64,000 nucleotides of DNA from Mauremys mutica (GCF_020497125.1 NC_059087.1:12805925-12869924); one strand, 5' to 3'. Counted from the first letter of the stretch, positions 11,151-23,589 are shown. The notes: generated by a model not told the origin, from the letters alone. Numbers and translations: made by a program.

Positions 11151-11559
11151 TGATACCATTCTCACGCTCAGCATGGCCATGCCATATAACCCCCAGAATA
11201 ACTGGCTCCTCATTGAGAGACCTAGAGAACTCCCAGCAATTGAATGGGCATTGGGACTAAACTCTTTTCTCATCCTTGTGGTTGTCCCTCTATCCTGTGG
11301 TTGAGGCACATTGCTGGCAAAGGGTAGAGAAGCTTGCACTGTCCTGTCTCATCCTGTAGGATGACTTTGCTTTTGACAGGTGTCAGTCATGCCTCTTTCA
11401 GAAGTAACACAATCTCTCTTTTGAACAGAGCATGGAGGGTTGTTGTGTTTTTTTTTTAAAAACAGCCTCCGTTTTAATTTCCTAAAAATGAAAATTTTAA
11501 TAACTGCATTATGTATGTGCTCACACAGGCATGTAATCCAGTGGCCATAGGCTAAAATG
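11151..11559. other. Unassigned sequence
   Basis: Nothing recognised. Confidence 0.55.
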
Positions 11560-12112
11560 TATTGAAAATGTTCTGTCTAAATAGTTTTTCAATGGATAAT
11601 TGGATTTTCAACTGAATAAAGGGTTTTTTTTTCTGAAAAGTGTCTGCTTTCAGCAAAAAAATTCTGTAGAAAAATGGAGTGACGAAAAACCAAAACATTT
11701 TTGGATTTTTGTCCCCAGTGTGAAAAATTTAAGGTGAACACCAAAATATTTCGGTTTGAACATACCAATTCCGTGCTCCGTGGGAATTATAGTTCAGGTG
11801 CTTCCATGCCCCCATTCTCCTCTATGGGACATGCTTCCCAGCTGGGCTATATCTCCCATGGTATATCATAGCCAGGGTTACACATGAGGCACTGCAATGC
11901 TCAGCAAGAGGGGAAGATCATGGCGCAACATGGGAGATGTAGTCTGGCCAGGGAGTCCAGCCCGCGGAGGAGAATGGGGACATGCGGCACTGCAGAATCT
12001 AAATTTTTGATTTTCAGCAGAAAGATTTTAGCTTTTGATTTTTCACTGAGAAGTCAAAATTTTCCATACCCCCCCCCCCCACACACACATTTCCCAACCA
12101 GCTCTGCTACAT
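11560..12112. repeat. AT-rich foldback repeat with opposed ZNF143-like sites
   Basis: The outer parts are rich in gaaaatttt and caaaa motifs and the right end reads aaccagctctgc. The centre holds two opposed copies of a tactatatctcccat-type motif: ctatatctcccatg near 11848 on the plus strand and, on the minus strand, actacatctcccatgttg near 11926-11943. A C tract (12068-12080) and a CA run lie near the right end. The second copy of this repeat is at 53634. The left boundary is approximate. Confidence 0.55.
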
Positions 12113-13866
12113 ACATACTCACAGCATATTCATTGTACATAAATAAAGTAAAAGGACAAATACTTTATGAATGGCAGTTGCTCTAAACAGTGGTGCAAAT
12201 ACAGGGCCTAAAACCACTCTCCTGCCAGCTTTCACCAGGAAGGGGAAGAGAAGAACAGTGAAGTACTGCAAAATCCTACCTGCTCCTGAACAGACAGAGG
12301 GAAGGGAAAAAACCCAGTCTCTATGAGTATATTCTCCTGGGTTTATGTAATTTGTGCAAGGTGCTCAGTTACCATGGAGACAGGCATGAGCCAGAAGAGA
12401 TTATTTCTCTACTCAAGGAAAACTCCCATTAAAGGCACTGGCAATTTTGCCAGAGTTCAGACTGCGGGATTTGGCCCACATTATTTTTGTCTTGAAGAGA
12501 ACAGAATGCAAAAGCGATTACATTTCCGTGTGCGTTCAGGTGCAGCGCAGGGTGATAACCTCGCCTAGGAAAGAGATAAGAGAAGTTTTAACGTGTGCTG
12601 CAGATTATTGCCTTGACCCAAAGCCTTCTGTAGTGAACAGAAAGACTCTTGTTAACATCAATTAAATCTGGATCACAGAGCACTGAAGTCAGACCTGAGG
12701 GGGAAAATATCAGTGAGGTATTAGAAGGGAGCATTACAATCCTTTGATATAGCAACATGATTTCGTAATCACAGGGGCAGGCAATGCATATTCCATGACC
12801 ACATGAGGCTCCTTCCCAAAGCACCCAGTTGCCGATGAGTGTGCAGAGTGTAAATCAGAGGCTTCCAGTCCTGCCTCTGGTTCAGGTCATCCAGAATCTT
12901 CCCTGTTGCTCCTTTTCACATGAAGAGCAGCAGCAACAGACAAGAGGAGTGTGCAAGGAGCAGATTAGAGAAATCTCCATTTCCCAAACAATGAATGCCA
13001 GCTACAGACAAAGGAGCAAAAAGTATGTCAGGGCATCACAGGCCCCCCCACCTCACTAAACCTGCTCAGCAGAGCTACACTAGTTTGTACCACTTTAGAA
13101 TCTGCCCTAGAGAGATTACTTGACTTGTTTGGGAAAAAAATATAAGAAATATGTGGCAGAGTCAGGAACTGTATCTGCATCTTCTGCATCTCAGGCCTTT
13201 GATTACAAGACCATCCCTCTGTAATGGTGGAAGGATTGGAAAGAATTATTCTAATTTGGTAGTCGCCACTGGGTGTTATAAAATCATCATGTTTTTATTT
13301 TATTCCAGACAAAGCCTGGGGAGCTCACATTGTTCTGCTGGGGATAGACGTGCAAAGAACCTTTGGTTAAAGGACATGTAACCTATACCACAGCAGTTCT
13401 CCCAAAATGATTTAAACCAACCACCTCCTTGCTTCTTCTGATTTCTTAATAGTCACAGTCCTCCTGTTTTTGCAGCTCTGTCAGGAAATATCCTTCAGTG
13501 AATGAGGGTCATCACACAGTTCTTTCAGCACTGAGTGGCCACAGGAAGCAAATTCCCGTGGTTATACTCCAAATCCTGATGTCTATAGCATTTCAAACAT
13601 AGTAAGCTTCACGTCAGGGGCTTGAGCCATCTGGCCAGCTTGTCAATTAACAAATTTAGCCCCTGAAATTTGAGCAGTTGCAGATATTACTGAAATCACA
13701 TCACGTCAAAGAACAACTGAACAGCAGGAGAAGGCAGGGAAGGGAAAGCCTTAAAACATCCAGAATCTTTCTGAACAAGCATCTCAAAATATGCAAATAA
13801 CTTTCTGAAGATGATAGGGCCACTGTAAATGAAAGAAGAATCCGGTTCCTTTAATTCAAAGTTAAT
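12113..13866. other. Unassigned sequence
   Basis: The longest stretch in the first 15 kb with no recognisable repeat. Frames of 70-80 codons occur on both strands, but none looks like a known protein or has convincing splice sites. Confidence 0.5.
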
Positions 13867-13989
13867 GGGCCTGATTCTCCAGTATCCTGCGGTGCGTGCA
13901 ATCATTTAAACCAGTGCAAATCATTATTCTGATTTAGTAGCATTTCACATTCACTTTGTACTAGTGTAAGTGGCTACACAGTGCAGGGA
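13867..13989. repeat. Palindromic repeat, GGGCCTGATTCTCC type
   Basis: The left end gggcctgattctcc is answered by aaatcaggccc at 13979-13989. The interior has the opposed pair accagtgcaaatca and tactagtgtaag. This is the clearest copy in the window of a short, old foldback repeat. Confidence 0.6.
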
Positions 13990-14639
13990 AATACAGAAAT
14001 CAGGCCCAACAAGCATGGGCCAAATTTGGTTCTAATTTATATCGGTATAATTGAAGTCAAAGCCTCGCCCTGTGGCTTCATTTTCAGTGGTTTATGGATT
14101 TTGGTCTTCTTCCTTGCGATAATACATGCATTAACAAAATAACATCTTGAACTTCAAAATGCAATGCGGAAGAAGCACAGAAAATTTGGACTAGTCTTTC
14201 CTCTTGATTGGTCCTTTGCTGTTTTGCAAGAGCCCTTTGCTATTTGAAAGAAATCTGTGCTACTTGGGCTATATTCTCCTCTCATTTTTACCTCTGCAGT
14301 CCCGTTTAAGTCAATTGGGTTGCAGTGGTGTAACTAAGATGAAAATCTGGCCCAGTACACAGTGTTTTGAGGGGGTTTGGGGTTTTACTTCATTGAAATC
14401 CCGGTAGGATGATAACAGAATCTGTGTTCCTCAGGGAAGTACACTGAATCAGATCCAGTCTCTGATGATGAATTGGGATGTTAGCTTGGGACTGGGTAGG
14501 ATCCAAATGGAATTCTAGGGTTATCCAAGACAATCTAGCTGTCCCACTTAGTTATGCTAAGATCTGACCCTGTTTCTGCTCAGCCATCCAGACATGTTAA
14601 AAGCAAACAGATAAGATAACTATATATTCAATACTGCAA
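13990..14639. other. Unassigned, with fragments of palindromic repeats
   Basis: The phrases gggccaaatttggttc near 14018 and gaaaatctggccc near 14340 look like remnants of further palindromic repeats. No gene is seen. Confidence 0.45.
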
Positions 14640-15010
14640 ACCAACTCTTGAAAACTGGAGTGACTCCTGAATAAAAGAGATTTGCTTGGCCACAGCCACT
14701 TTGCAGCCAGAAAGCTGACCTAAAGGAGCAGCAGAGGATTTCCCCTGACAGAGCTATGGGTGGGGCAGAACACATGTTGTTCCACCTGATCCTTGGCTGG
14801 TGCAGTTGTCCATTATGTAGGAACCTGCATGGAACTTGGAGGGAGGAGCACAGGTTGCAGGAGTGAAGAGTTTGGAGAAGACACCAGGAGGACAGTTGTT
14901 ATGCAAAGAGCTGGAAAGCTAGTTGGTGTTGCACCACCTCTGTAAATAGTTTTCTTAATAAAGAGCCAGTTTAGTTTTAGAAACATGGACTCCCCACATG
15001 TTATTACCTG
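14640..15010 (+). mobile_element. Possible LTR fragment
   Basis: A poly(A) signal AATAAA (14957-14962) sits in ttcttaataaagagcc and is followed by ccccacatgttattacctgg, which resembles the R/U5 end of an LTR. No TG start or target duplication could be fixed, so the boundaries are rough and the call is tentative. Confidence 0.35.
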
Positions 15011-15156
15011 GCATACAGTACATAAACACCCTGCCAGGGTCCATTTTGGCCACTGACCAACCAAGGACTGAGCAAAGCGGAAACTCTGCTTATGTCTGGC
15101 CCACAGCATTTCTGCTAAGGCAGACACAGGAGCCGGGTGAGGACTTTGCCCTACAG

Positions 15157-15465
15157 CAGGGATTGGCAACCTTTGGCTCGCATCCCGTCAGGGTTTGTTT
15201 ACCTGCAGCATCCACAGGTTCGGCCGATCGTGGCTCCCACTGGCTGCGGTTCACCGTTCCAGGCCAATGGGGGCTTTGGGAAGTGGTGGCCAGCACATCC
15301 CACAGCCTGCGCTGCTTCCCGCAGCCCCCATTGGTCTGGAACAGTGAACCGCGGCCAGTGGGAGCTGCGATCGGCCAAACCCGCAGACGCTGCAGGTAAA
15401 CAAACTGTCCCGGCCTGCCAGCGGATTTCCCTCACAGGCCGGGTGCCAAAGGTTGCCGATCCCTG
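15157..15465. mobile_element. Palindromic (foldback) hAT element, 309 bp
   Basis: The TIRs are CAGGGATTGGCAACCTTTGG and its near-complement at the right end. The 8-bp flanks ccctacag (15149-15156) and ccctagag (15466-15473) match at 7 of 8 positions. The inside is an extended imperfect palindrome: 15193-15290 pairs with about 15310-15405, including gtttgtttacctgcag against ctgcaggtaaacaaac. It is CpG-rich. Because of the palindrome, similar reading frames appear on both strands and do not represent genes. Confidence 0.9.
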
Positions 15466-15473
15466 CCCTAGAG

Positions 15474-17541
15474 TTCTGCTGTAACATCCACGTTTTGTTG
15501 TTTTGTGACAGTTCAAACATTTTGTTCACAATGTTAAAAAAAACAGACATAATCACAACTCCAGGGACTCTAAGGTCACGGTGACACAAGTGAACAAGGG
15601 AAGGAAATGGATAAAGGTACCAAAGCTCTTTTAAAGTTCCTATGTCATGGGTTGCCCCTTGAAGCCTCTGTTTCTCAGATTACAACCTTTTGTAGGGCAA
15701 CATTAATTTTCCTCCATTTTATCTCTGGGTTGTGTGGATGTTTGTGCCGATTTTGCTGAGATCTCAAGTCATTACGTGAACTGCTGCTGCACAAATAAGG
15801 TAGCAGCCGCAGTGTAAATATTGCTGCAGTGTAATGCATCGTGACTAGATGCAACGTGATCCCTATCAGCCCATGACAGTTAGTAAAAATAGGCAATTTT
15901 CCAGAAGGGAAAATGCAAACCATTTAAATGTAATGCAGGGACTAAAATATTCTAACTACTTTCAAGGAAGTTGAAATATTTAAAATGTACTCTTTGGATT
16001 TGAGGTTTATTTACACATGCCCAGCCCTGCACAGAAAATCAATGGCAGGAACACGCGCACACACATTCACACTCCTACCTCTCTCTTTCTCAATGTTTTA
16101 CTTTAGCATTATAAATGTACATCAACTTTCCACATAGGTGTTTAATCTTACTCAGAATTTGTAGTTGTTACTTTTAAAAGAGCCTTTTGTGTTTAGTCAA
16201 CCTCTTCTTGTTATCTATTTATTTTGTTCAAATTCCAAAAATGGTAAACCTACTCAATCCTGCTACAAGGCTGTTTCTCCACTGAAAGGATTTTCCATAC
16301 TTTACTTCTGCATGTCACTAATATCGGGTGAATCTGTTCTTTCCCAAATCTGAGCTATCAGACATTTTTATAGACCTGGTTCTCCTAAATTAGTACAGAG
16401 TAGCCCCCACAACCTTCATACTCAGCACTACTTCTGAGTGTTGCAAGACCTACCTGTAACTCTTTCATTGCCACAGAGTACAAAAGGGAGATTAGAATTT
16501 AGTCTATTTTCCCAGGTTATAAACTAGAGCTGGTTAGTTACAGCAGTGTTTTCCCCGCATTGGGGTATCTACATAGCACCAGTTCTCTTAGACTTTTTTT
16601 AGACCATTTCAGTGCTACAACAGTGTTGTGATTTTATGGTGAGTCTCGCAATATTTAGTGTTTTTCTTAAAGCCCCAGCTCCTAGAATCATGATATTTTG
16701 TGAGAATTTCAGCTTTCATTAACAAAATGAGCTTCCAGCTCATGTGCTTGCAGAAAAAAGTTTGAAAACATGACCTGCACGGAAACTAATGCTGTACAGA
16801 ATTGGTTCAAAATCCAAGTGCATTCTGTTGGCAAAAGGGGAAAACAATAGCTCAAGGAGCCTGAGAAAAAAAAACCCGTATATAATATTTCATACAGCTC
16901 TATATTACCTTCCTCTTCAGGCATGCACTCTAATTCACATTCATCTACCCAGCAGGTACTCTTTATGTCTTTTGAAACCTCAGTGTTTGGACCAGAAGTA
17001 AATAAGACTGAAAAAGGCAGAAGTCATCAAAACTATGCTGACACCACTGGCCCCACAGGCCACAACAATCCATCATATTCATTGTCTCAGTAAAATTGCC
17101 GGTGTGGACAGAATGTAAATGCTGTAATATAAGTAGCAATAGCTGAACATGTGTTTAGGGTACTGGACATATTAGTGTCATAATCACATGATAAATAAAA
17201 CCATATTTCTGACTGGACCACACCAAATTTGCTAATATAACCTTTCCCTACCTGAAAGCTACAGGGCCTTAGCAAACGTGCTTCCATTTGAAAGATAAAG
17301 TGAGGGAAAGAGCAGTGTGAGCTGATTTAGAATGAATGTTCAGTCATGAAGTGAAAACAAAAGGGAAGCTGGCAAGCAGGTGAACAAATGTTAAGACAGG
17401 GATAGGGATCCCGTTAGGAAGCCTCTGAAACTAGATGTAAAATGGCACAAGGGGGACGACTGCATTAGAGTCTGAAGCAGTTTAGAATCATGATGCTAAC
17501 GGTACAAACACTGCAGGCTGGAAGTAGACAAATGAGCTGAA
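15474..17541. other. Unassigned sequence
   Basis: Two kilobases with no recognised gene or repeat apart from a short CA-rich patch near 16050. Confidence 0.55.
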
Positions 17542-17544
17542 TTA

Positions 17545-17831
17545 GGGCCATTCTACACTAGCAAATTTCGCTGCTTTAAGTCTACTGGTATAGTTAAAAT
17601 GGCAAAACCCACCTAGCACAGATGTAGCTGTATCAATATAAAAAGTGCTTATACTGGTATAGTTTATTCTGGTTCAGAAAGAGGAATACGTTTTACTGGT
17701 ATAAGGCATCTTCATAGTGGTATAGCTGCATCCACACTAGGGTTTATATGAAAATAACTGTATCAGTAAAAAATCCACGCTACTAACCAATATTTTTATC
17801 CTGGTACTACTTTTCTAGTGTAGACCAGTGC
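17545..17831. mobile_element. PIF/Harbinger MITE, 287 bp
   Basis: The left end GGGCCATTCTACACTAG is answered by ctagtgtagaccagtgc at the right. A perfect 3-bp duplication tta flanks it (17542-17544, 17832-17834), the target signature of PIF/Harbinger elements. The interior is rich in actggtata and its complement tatacc. It encodes no protein. The ends are related to those at 38600 and 55627. Confidence 0.85.
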
Positions 17832-18049
17832 TTAGTTGACTTGCCTTCAAAGTCTTAGACTACACTGATGGACAGTTCAGGATCCTCATCCAAATTTGAT
17901 ATGAAGGGAGACATCAATTAATTTCCCATTAATTTCCCATTAATTTCAGTGAAAGGAAGATTAGACTAACATTAGGCAATCTGGGGCTGTATAGATTAAA
18001 TGAGGCTAGTGTAGTGTAGACAGAAATTAGGTAACTATTCTTAGAGAGG

Positions 18050-18345
18050 AAAGAGTGTCTTGTGGTTAAAGCACTGGAGAGATTCTTTGGACCCAAGAAC
18101 TCAGTTCTTAGCCCTGCCACAGATTTCTCGGGTGACTTTGAGCAAATCACTCACTCTCTGTGGCTGGGTTGCCCATCTATAAAATGGGGAGAATACTACT
18201 TCCTTTCTCTGCCTCTTTGTCCATCTAGTGTATTTAGATGGTGAACTCTTCAGAGTGAGGAGTGTCTTTTACTGTGTGTCTGTACAGCACTCTAGCACAG
18301 TGGGATCCGGTCTTGGGAGGCCTGCTACAGTAATATATAAATAAT
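18050..18345 (+). mobile_element. MIR-like SINE, long copy
   Basis: The head cttgtggttaaagcactgga (18060-18079) is followed by the core ctgccacagatttctcgg, catctataaaatggggagaa near 18173, and a tail with gtctgtacagcac and agcacagtggga. It ends in aataatatataaataataa. The order matches the copy at 10920 in the opposite orientation. Confidence 0.75.
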
Positions 18346-18381
18346 AAAATATATCCTGGCAGATAATTTATAAACATGTTG

Positions 18382-18478
18382 GGGCTTGATTCTCCACAAA
18401 CTTGTGCTGATTTAAAACCAGTATAAACCCATTGTCTTCCACAAAGTTAATCTTGATTTACCCAGTTTGTGAGATCCC
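18382..18478. repeat. Palindromic repeat remnant
   Basis: The left part ggcttgattctcc and the internal opposed pair aaaccagtataaa / tgatttacccag follow the pattern of the 13867 repeat. The copy is diverged. Confidence 0.45.
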
Positions 18479-19589
18479 TATGCATGAATTTTGATAAATA
18501 AAAAGATATTGTTAAAGAACATCAGAGAGAAAAAACAAGTATATATTTGTTAAAAGTGGATATTAGTTTCTAGAGGCTTGAACTACCCTTCTGGGAGACT
18601 ATCACCACCTAAATGTGTATTTATAATGTTTTGTGAATGAATATTGCTTATCCACTAGGAAACAGGTTTGTAGGGTAAATGAAGGTTTGAGCCTATCATA
18701 AAAACGCCTTCCAGAATCCCTAGGAAAAGACTGCTGCACACACACACAAAACCATTTTAATATCTTTGCCATTATACATGATAGCTTAATTTTTAACCCA
18801 AAAGAAAGAGTAAATAAATGTACTACGGATGGAACTTATTGCCAGGCCTGTTTGATTATTTTACTGATTTGGAAATTAAGAGTTTCCAAACCCAGCAAAA
18901 TCCTTTTATTTTTCTTTAATGATATTGACAAATGAACAAGGGCATGTGACTTTGAGCCAGATCCTCAGCTGATGTAAACTGGGATAGCTCCAACCCTGGA
19001 GAGATGCTGATTCATTCCAGCCTAGGACCTGGCCCTTTATTTTTAAATAGTAGGATAAAAGTAGGAATTAGGAATAACAGAAGTTTGGTTAGTGAAGAGG
19101 AGAATAATAAATAGTAATAAACAAACATTACTTCTGTTTATGCTCTTCGCTACTCCTTCCCTGACTATGAGCCTAATCCAAAACCCATTGAGATCAAGAC
19201 AAAGAAGCCATTGACTTTAATAGGCTTTGACTCAAGTCCTGTGTCACTGCTCTTATTTCATCCTTCACCCAGTGCCTCTAAATCCTTGGCCCCTTTTGTA
19301 GTCTCCTGTTCCCATTGTCAGTTTCATGCATTCTCGTATCCCAGTTCCTGTGCTTGGAACAGCCTTGCACTGTCAGCGAGCCATTCAGCTTCAAATACTT
19401 CTTTAATACTTATTTGACAAGCTTCCCTACTGATCTCATCACTGATGATGCCGCCATGTATTTGGCCATGTGACCTGTTGGCCTCTGTATTGTAGTCATC
19501 TTGGCCAGGGCCTGATTCTGGTGCTGGCACTTTAAGGAGTCAGAGGGACTCCTCATAGTAATAAAAGTGCTGTGCCAGCTAGTACATTT
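18479..19589. other. Unassigned sequence with one palindromic remnant
   Basis: A palindromic-type remnant with gccagatcctcagctgatg lies at about 18956-19033. Nothing else is recognised. Confidence 0.5.
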
Positions 19590-19970
19590 TTGCAGGATCA
19601 AGTCCGCTGATTGTAAGTTCCTTGTGGCAGGGACTTTGTCCTTTTTCTGGTTTGTAAAGTACCTCAAACTTCTTGCGCTGCATACATTAATAAAGAGAAT
19701 GGGAGGAAGGATGGGCCATGATTAAGGCACTGGACTTGAACTCAGGAAATGCAGGCTGCCACCCATTTCCTGTGTGAACTCTGCTTGGACAAGTCTCTTC
19801 ATCTTGCAGAGCCTCAGTTTCCATTATCATGCTTGTCTCTCTTTCTCTCACCATTTGCCTCATCCACTTGTGTTCTAAGCTCCTGGGGGCAGAGACAGTC
19901 TCTTCCTGCGTGCATGTACTGTGCCTAGCGCAACCGAGCCACGGTATCTCAACAGGTATGATACGGGCGG
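19590..19970 (+). mobile_element. Two MIR-like SINE copies in tandem
   Basis: A tail fragment (gattgtaagttccttgtggc at 19609-19628, then an A-rich end near 19690) is followed by a longer copy. That copy starts at ccatgattaaggcactgga (19716-19734) and continues through gagcctcagtttccattatc and tgtactgtgcctagcg. Both are in plus orientation. Confidence 0.6.
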
Positions 19971-20229
19971 GGTGATTCCCAGTCTGGGTAGGCACTCTCC
20001 CATTACCTCCTCTCCAGCTAGCAGGCTAAAAATCCCAGTGTGGATGCTGTGGCATGGGTGGCAGCTTGGGCTGGCTGCTCAAGTCTAAGCCCGCCCAACC
20101 TCTGCGTCCAAGATCAGGCGGCTGGTCCAAGCCGCAACCTGTGCTGCAAAGGCCACACTGCTATTTTTAGCATGATTGTCTGAACAGAGCTAGTGCAAGT
20201 CTGTGTCTGTCCGCACCGGGAATCACACC
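19971..20229. mobile_element. MITE with GGTGATTCCCAG ends
   Basis: The left end ggtgattcccagtc is answered by accgggaatcacac at the right. Inside, ggctaaaaatcccagtgtgg and cacactgctatttttagc are opposed, so the element is largely an inverted repeat. It shares the ctatttttagc block with the MITE at 6635. No clear target duplication. Confidence 0.65.
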
Positions 20230-20984
20230 TCCTCGCTCAGCTGCTGTTTTCACAGAGAACTAGAAGACTTTCAAGTCTTGAATGGGTTCAGAACTATAAA
20301 GGTGGCTGCCTGGATTTTATCTCAGATGTTGTTTCCAGGCTGTATTCAAAACAAAACACACTCAAGCTGTGTTCCCTGATGTATAACACACAGCTCAAGC
20401 TTACATCTAAGGGGAAGGTATTATCTCTGCCAAGAAAGACACTCAGAAAACTTCCAGCGGAGCATATTCTTTTGATGTGTGCATCACCATTTTCTACAGC
20501 CACAGAGGTTAATTCTCTCAGGCTTGTACAAGAAAGGGGTCGGGACAAATGTTGGACCTATTTTGAATGTTGATCTCATAAATGGATAATCCCGGTATAG
20601 AGTAAATGGATGTGAATAGGACTATAGTTATTCTTCAGCTGCTTGGACCTTTTAAAAATCAATGCAGTTTGAAGCAATAGGACTCTGTATTAAATAAGAG
20701 CAAGCTTTTCCAAATTACTTTTATGTTTAATTTCTTCTGGGCCACAAATAAACTTACATTCAAAAATTAAAACTTGTAAAAATCCAATCCCGGGCCAATA
20801 CTCAGACCTCTCAGATAATATTTTAAGGAAATGGATTTTTCTCCTCAGGTTATTTCACCTTTTCTTCTATTTTTATTTTCCCATACAACTGCCCCTCCCT
20901 TCCCAGTCTCTTTTATCCATTTTGAAGGCTTTGATGCGGTCCCCCATCAGTCTCTGTGGCTAGACTGACACTGCTTTCAAGAGG
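20230..20984. other. Unassigned sequence
   Basis: A 126-codon plus-strand frame near here has no recognisable domain. I do not call it a gene. Confidence 0.5.
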
Positions 20985-21185
20985 CATGGAGTGGTAAGGC
21001 ATGGTGCTGGAAGTCAGGATGTGTGGGCAAGCTAATTCACCTCAGTTCCCCCACCCACCTTTATCTGTTTAGACTGGAAGATCATCAGAGCAGAGACTTT
21101 GTGTACAGTGTGCTGTGCATACAGCACCTAGCACAACCAGGATTGGAACCCCATTAAAGTGTCTAGATGCTATCGTAATACAAAT
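20985..21185 (+). mobile_element. MIR-like SINE, shortened
   Basis: It has ggcatggtgctggaagtcag, then gtttagactggaagatcatc, then acagcacctagcacaaccag and a tail gctatcgtaatacaaatag. Part of the core is deleted. Confidence 0.6.
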
Positions 21186-21709
21186 AGTATTTTCTCTTTC
21201 TCCTACCGCATTGGCAGCTTGTCTATCTCTCCTCCAAAGCACATAAATGCTGACTCGTTACCATCCAACCGTGAGCACCTGCCAGCTTTGGGCCCACAAC
21301 ACACAACTGAACCCACAATAATGGATATTTTCTCCTTCAAGTGAGTAAGGAGAATTTGCTGATGAATAGATAATTGATCTAAACATCCATATTGCACACA
21401 TCACTGTGGTATCATGCACTGAACGCAAGCAAGCATTAGCAAGATCTTTCAACAGGAGTTGTGCTCCACAAATCAATTAGGCAAATCCCACTTTGTGCCT
21501 TTCTTTGCCAGGTTTAAGAATCCAGGCCTTCCAATGCTAAGAGTCTCACATAGCGGAAAATGAGAGAAACTGAGATCATAGATATCCTTTAGATGATGAC
21601 AAGGTCCAAGGAAAATCCACTTTACATTGTGATTTACAACCTTAGCAGATGGGTTGAAAGTCAGGTCAGCTTATTTTATTGCGGTTATGTTAAGCTTGTC
21701 ATTTTCAGG
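21186..21709. other. Unassigned sequence
   Basis: Nothing recognised. Confidence 0.5.
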
Positions 21710-21710
21710 G

Positions 21711-21750
<40 letters not shown>

Positions 21751-21752
21751 GC
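21710..21752. repeat. Compound (TC)n(AC)n microsatellite
   Basis: A run of TC units passes directly into AC units, seen directly. Confidence 0.95.
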
Positions 21753-22439
21753 TCCCTTCTCTGTACTTTCTCTGCTAAGTGCTAAGGTACTAAGTGAAGC
21801 AGTGAACATTAAAATGTCATTTTGAGATGAACAAGAAAACTGGCACGCATATAAAATTCACAAAGCATTTTATGTTGCTGTCGATAAATTTAGCAGAGAT
21901 TCTTTCTGTTGCTATGTGTTTTCTTTTTAGCTAACCTGTTTCAAAAAATATTTAAAATTCCCCCCTTCTCCTTCCAAACCAAAACAATGTGACTCTTCCC
22001 CAGCCCCAATAAAGGATAATACACAAAGAAGCTATGATGTTTTGGCCAGTTATACTACCCCAACTGAATTCACCGATACTCTACCTATTAAGAGCTGGAC
22101 ACCCTAGAGCTAGGCATCTAGATCCATATTTAGGCACCTAAATAAATGGCTTAATTTCCAGAAGTTCTGATTAGCCCCCAAACCCAATGACTTTCTAAGG
22201 AGCTGCAGATATTCCACCATCTGAAAACAAACACAACGTATAAAGGATTTGAGCCTGCTGTTCCAGGAAGCCTAGGTAAGCCAAAGTAGAGGTTTACACT
22301 TCTAATCTGAGGGATTTGTGTGAACAGACTATTAAATTATATGCCTCAAATGCAGAAAAATAAGCCAATTTTGCATTGCTGAGGGGTCGTTCTTTTGCAC
22401 AGGGTGAGGGTTGTACTGATAATACTTAAATAAATAACT
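21753..22439. other. Unassigned sequence
   Basis: The phrases taggcatctagatcc and taggcacctaaat near 22112-22142 recall the 8762 repeat. Otherwise nothing is recognised. Confidence 0.5.
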
Positions 22440-22660
22440 CAAATAAACAACAAGTATGGAGACTTAGTTTTATGAAGGTCAGGAAGTATTATCCTCATTT
22501 CGGATATATGGAAATACAAGCATTAACTAACCCTTGCTATGCTACGGTCTCCATTTTGCAGAAGGGAAGAATGGAGCAGCAAGGTGAAGTGACTTGCCCA
22601 AGTCTACACAGCAACCAAGCAGTCACATGAAGATAAGAACTCAGACCCGAAATCAGCCAA
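22440..22660 (-). mobile_element. MIR-like SINE, diverged
   Basis: The run attttgcagaagggaagaat followed by gtgacttgcccaagtc and acacagcaaccaagcag (22553-22622) is the minus-strand core of the MIR-like family. Confidence 0.55.
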
Positions 22661-22857
22661 GTATTTAAGCACATGCTTTGCTGAACCAGTGTCTCAGGAA
22701 GGTCTAGTCCTCAACCCTGAGCTCATTCTTACAGACAGCATTGCCGCTCTTCTGAAACCAGAGACTTTACTTTTGATACTTGTTTTTTCCAGGATGTAAA
22801 ATAAACCTAAAAACTTCATCTCTGTGGTTTATCCTCCCTGTGAAAAAGGCCCAGGCT

Positions 22858-22932
22858 GTTCAGTGCTGAGAGCCTTCAACTCCTGTTGGAAGCAATAGGG
22901 GTTGAAGTGCTCAGCACTGCATAGGACTGAGA
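22858..22932. repeat. Short palindrome
   Basis: The left arm cagtgctgagagccttcaac is answered by gttgaagtgctcagcactg. The two arms enclose about 20 bp. It is related in style to the other small foldback repeats. Confidence 0.6.
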
Positions 22933-23589
22933 CCCAAGTGCTTAAACACCTCGCCTGATGCTAGGAGATGCCACGAGAGGACAGCTCCCATCCTGCTGGA
23001 TGATCGTATCTAGTGTCTATTGACTTTACAGGGAGCTGTAGGGGCTCAGCGGCATTTAGGGCCACAATGGCTGTCTTTATGGGCGTCTTGCTACATAGCC
23101 ATGCACTTAAGATTTTTGTCATTCTAGGTCGGCACTTTCCAGCTAGGACTGACATGAACCTGGAAGAGACGAAGGGGCTGGAAAGTGAAAAATAATAAGG
23201 AAAGTTCATACTTTGTCAAGCTTCTAGTACCCTTGTCAACACCCCTTGCACTCACACCCACGCCTGGCTTCAGTTTAGCTTTTGTGCAAGTTTTGGGGAG
23301 GCTCTTCTGTAACCAAATCAGTGTGCCTATCCCTGTCCCCTAGGTAGCACTCTGTTACTCAGTGTGACTGCTAAACATTTCTAGTAAAGGCTGCAATCTA
23401 GAGCATGGCCTTGTTGTACTGGGCAAACCCTGATGAGGAGACAGTAAGCATTTCAGCACAGGGACTGGTCACTCGCTATGGGCCTCATCCTACTCAGACA
23501 AAAATAAATGACAAAATCCCACTGATTTCAATCAAGCAGAATTAGACCCTATATGGCAGTGTAAGCAGTAGGTTACTGCTCTGATTGAA
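22933..23589. other. Unassigned sequence
   Basis: A remnant of the palindromic type (gggcctcatcctactc near 23480) is visible. Nothing else. Confidence 0.5.

Noticed and set aside
15137..15589. Several 100-130 codon frames on both strands near 15.2 kb
   Set aside because: They come from a palindromic hAT element, so the same peptide pattern appears on both strands and again at 29667-29975.
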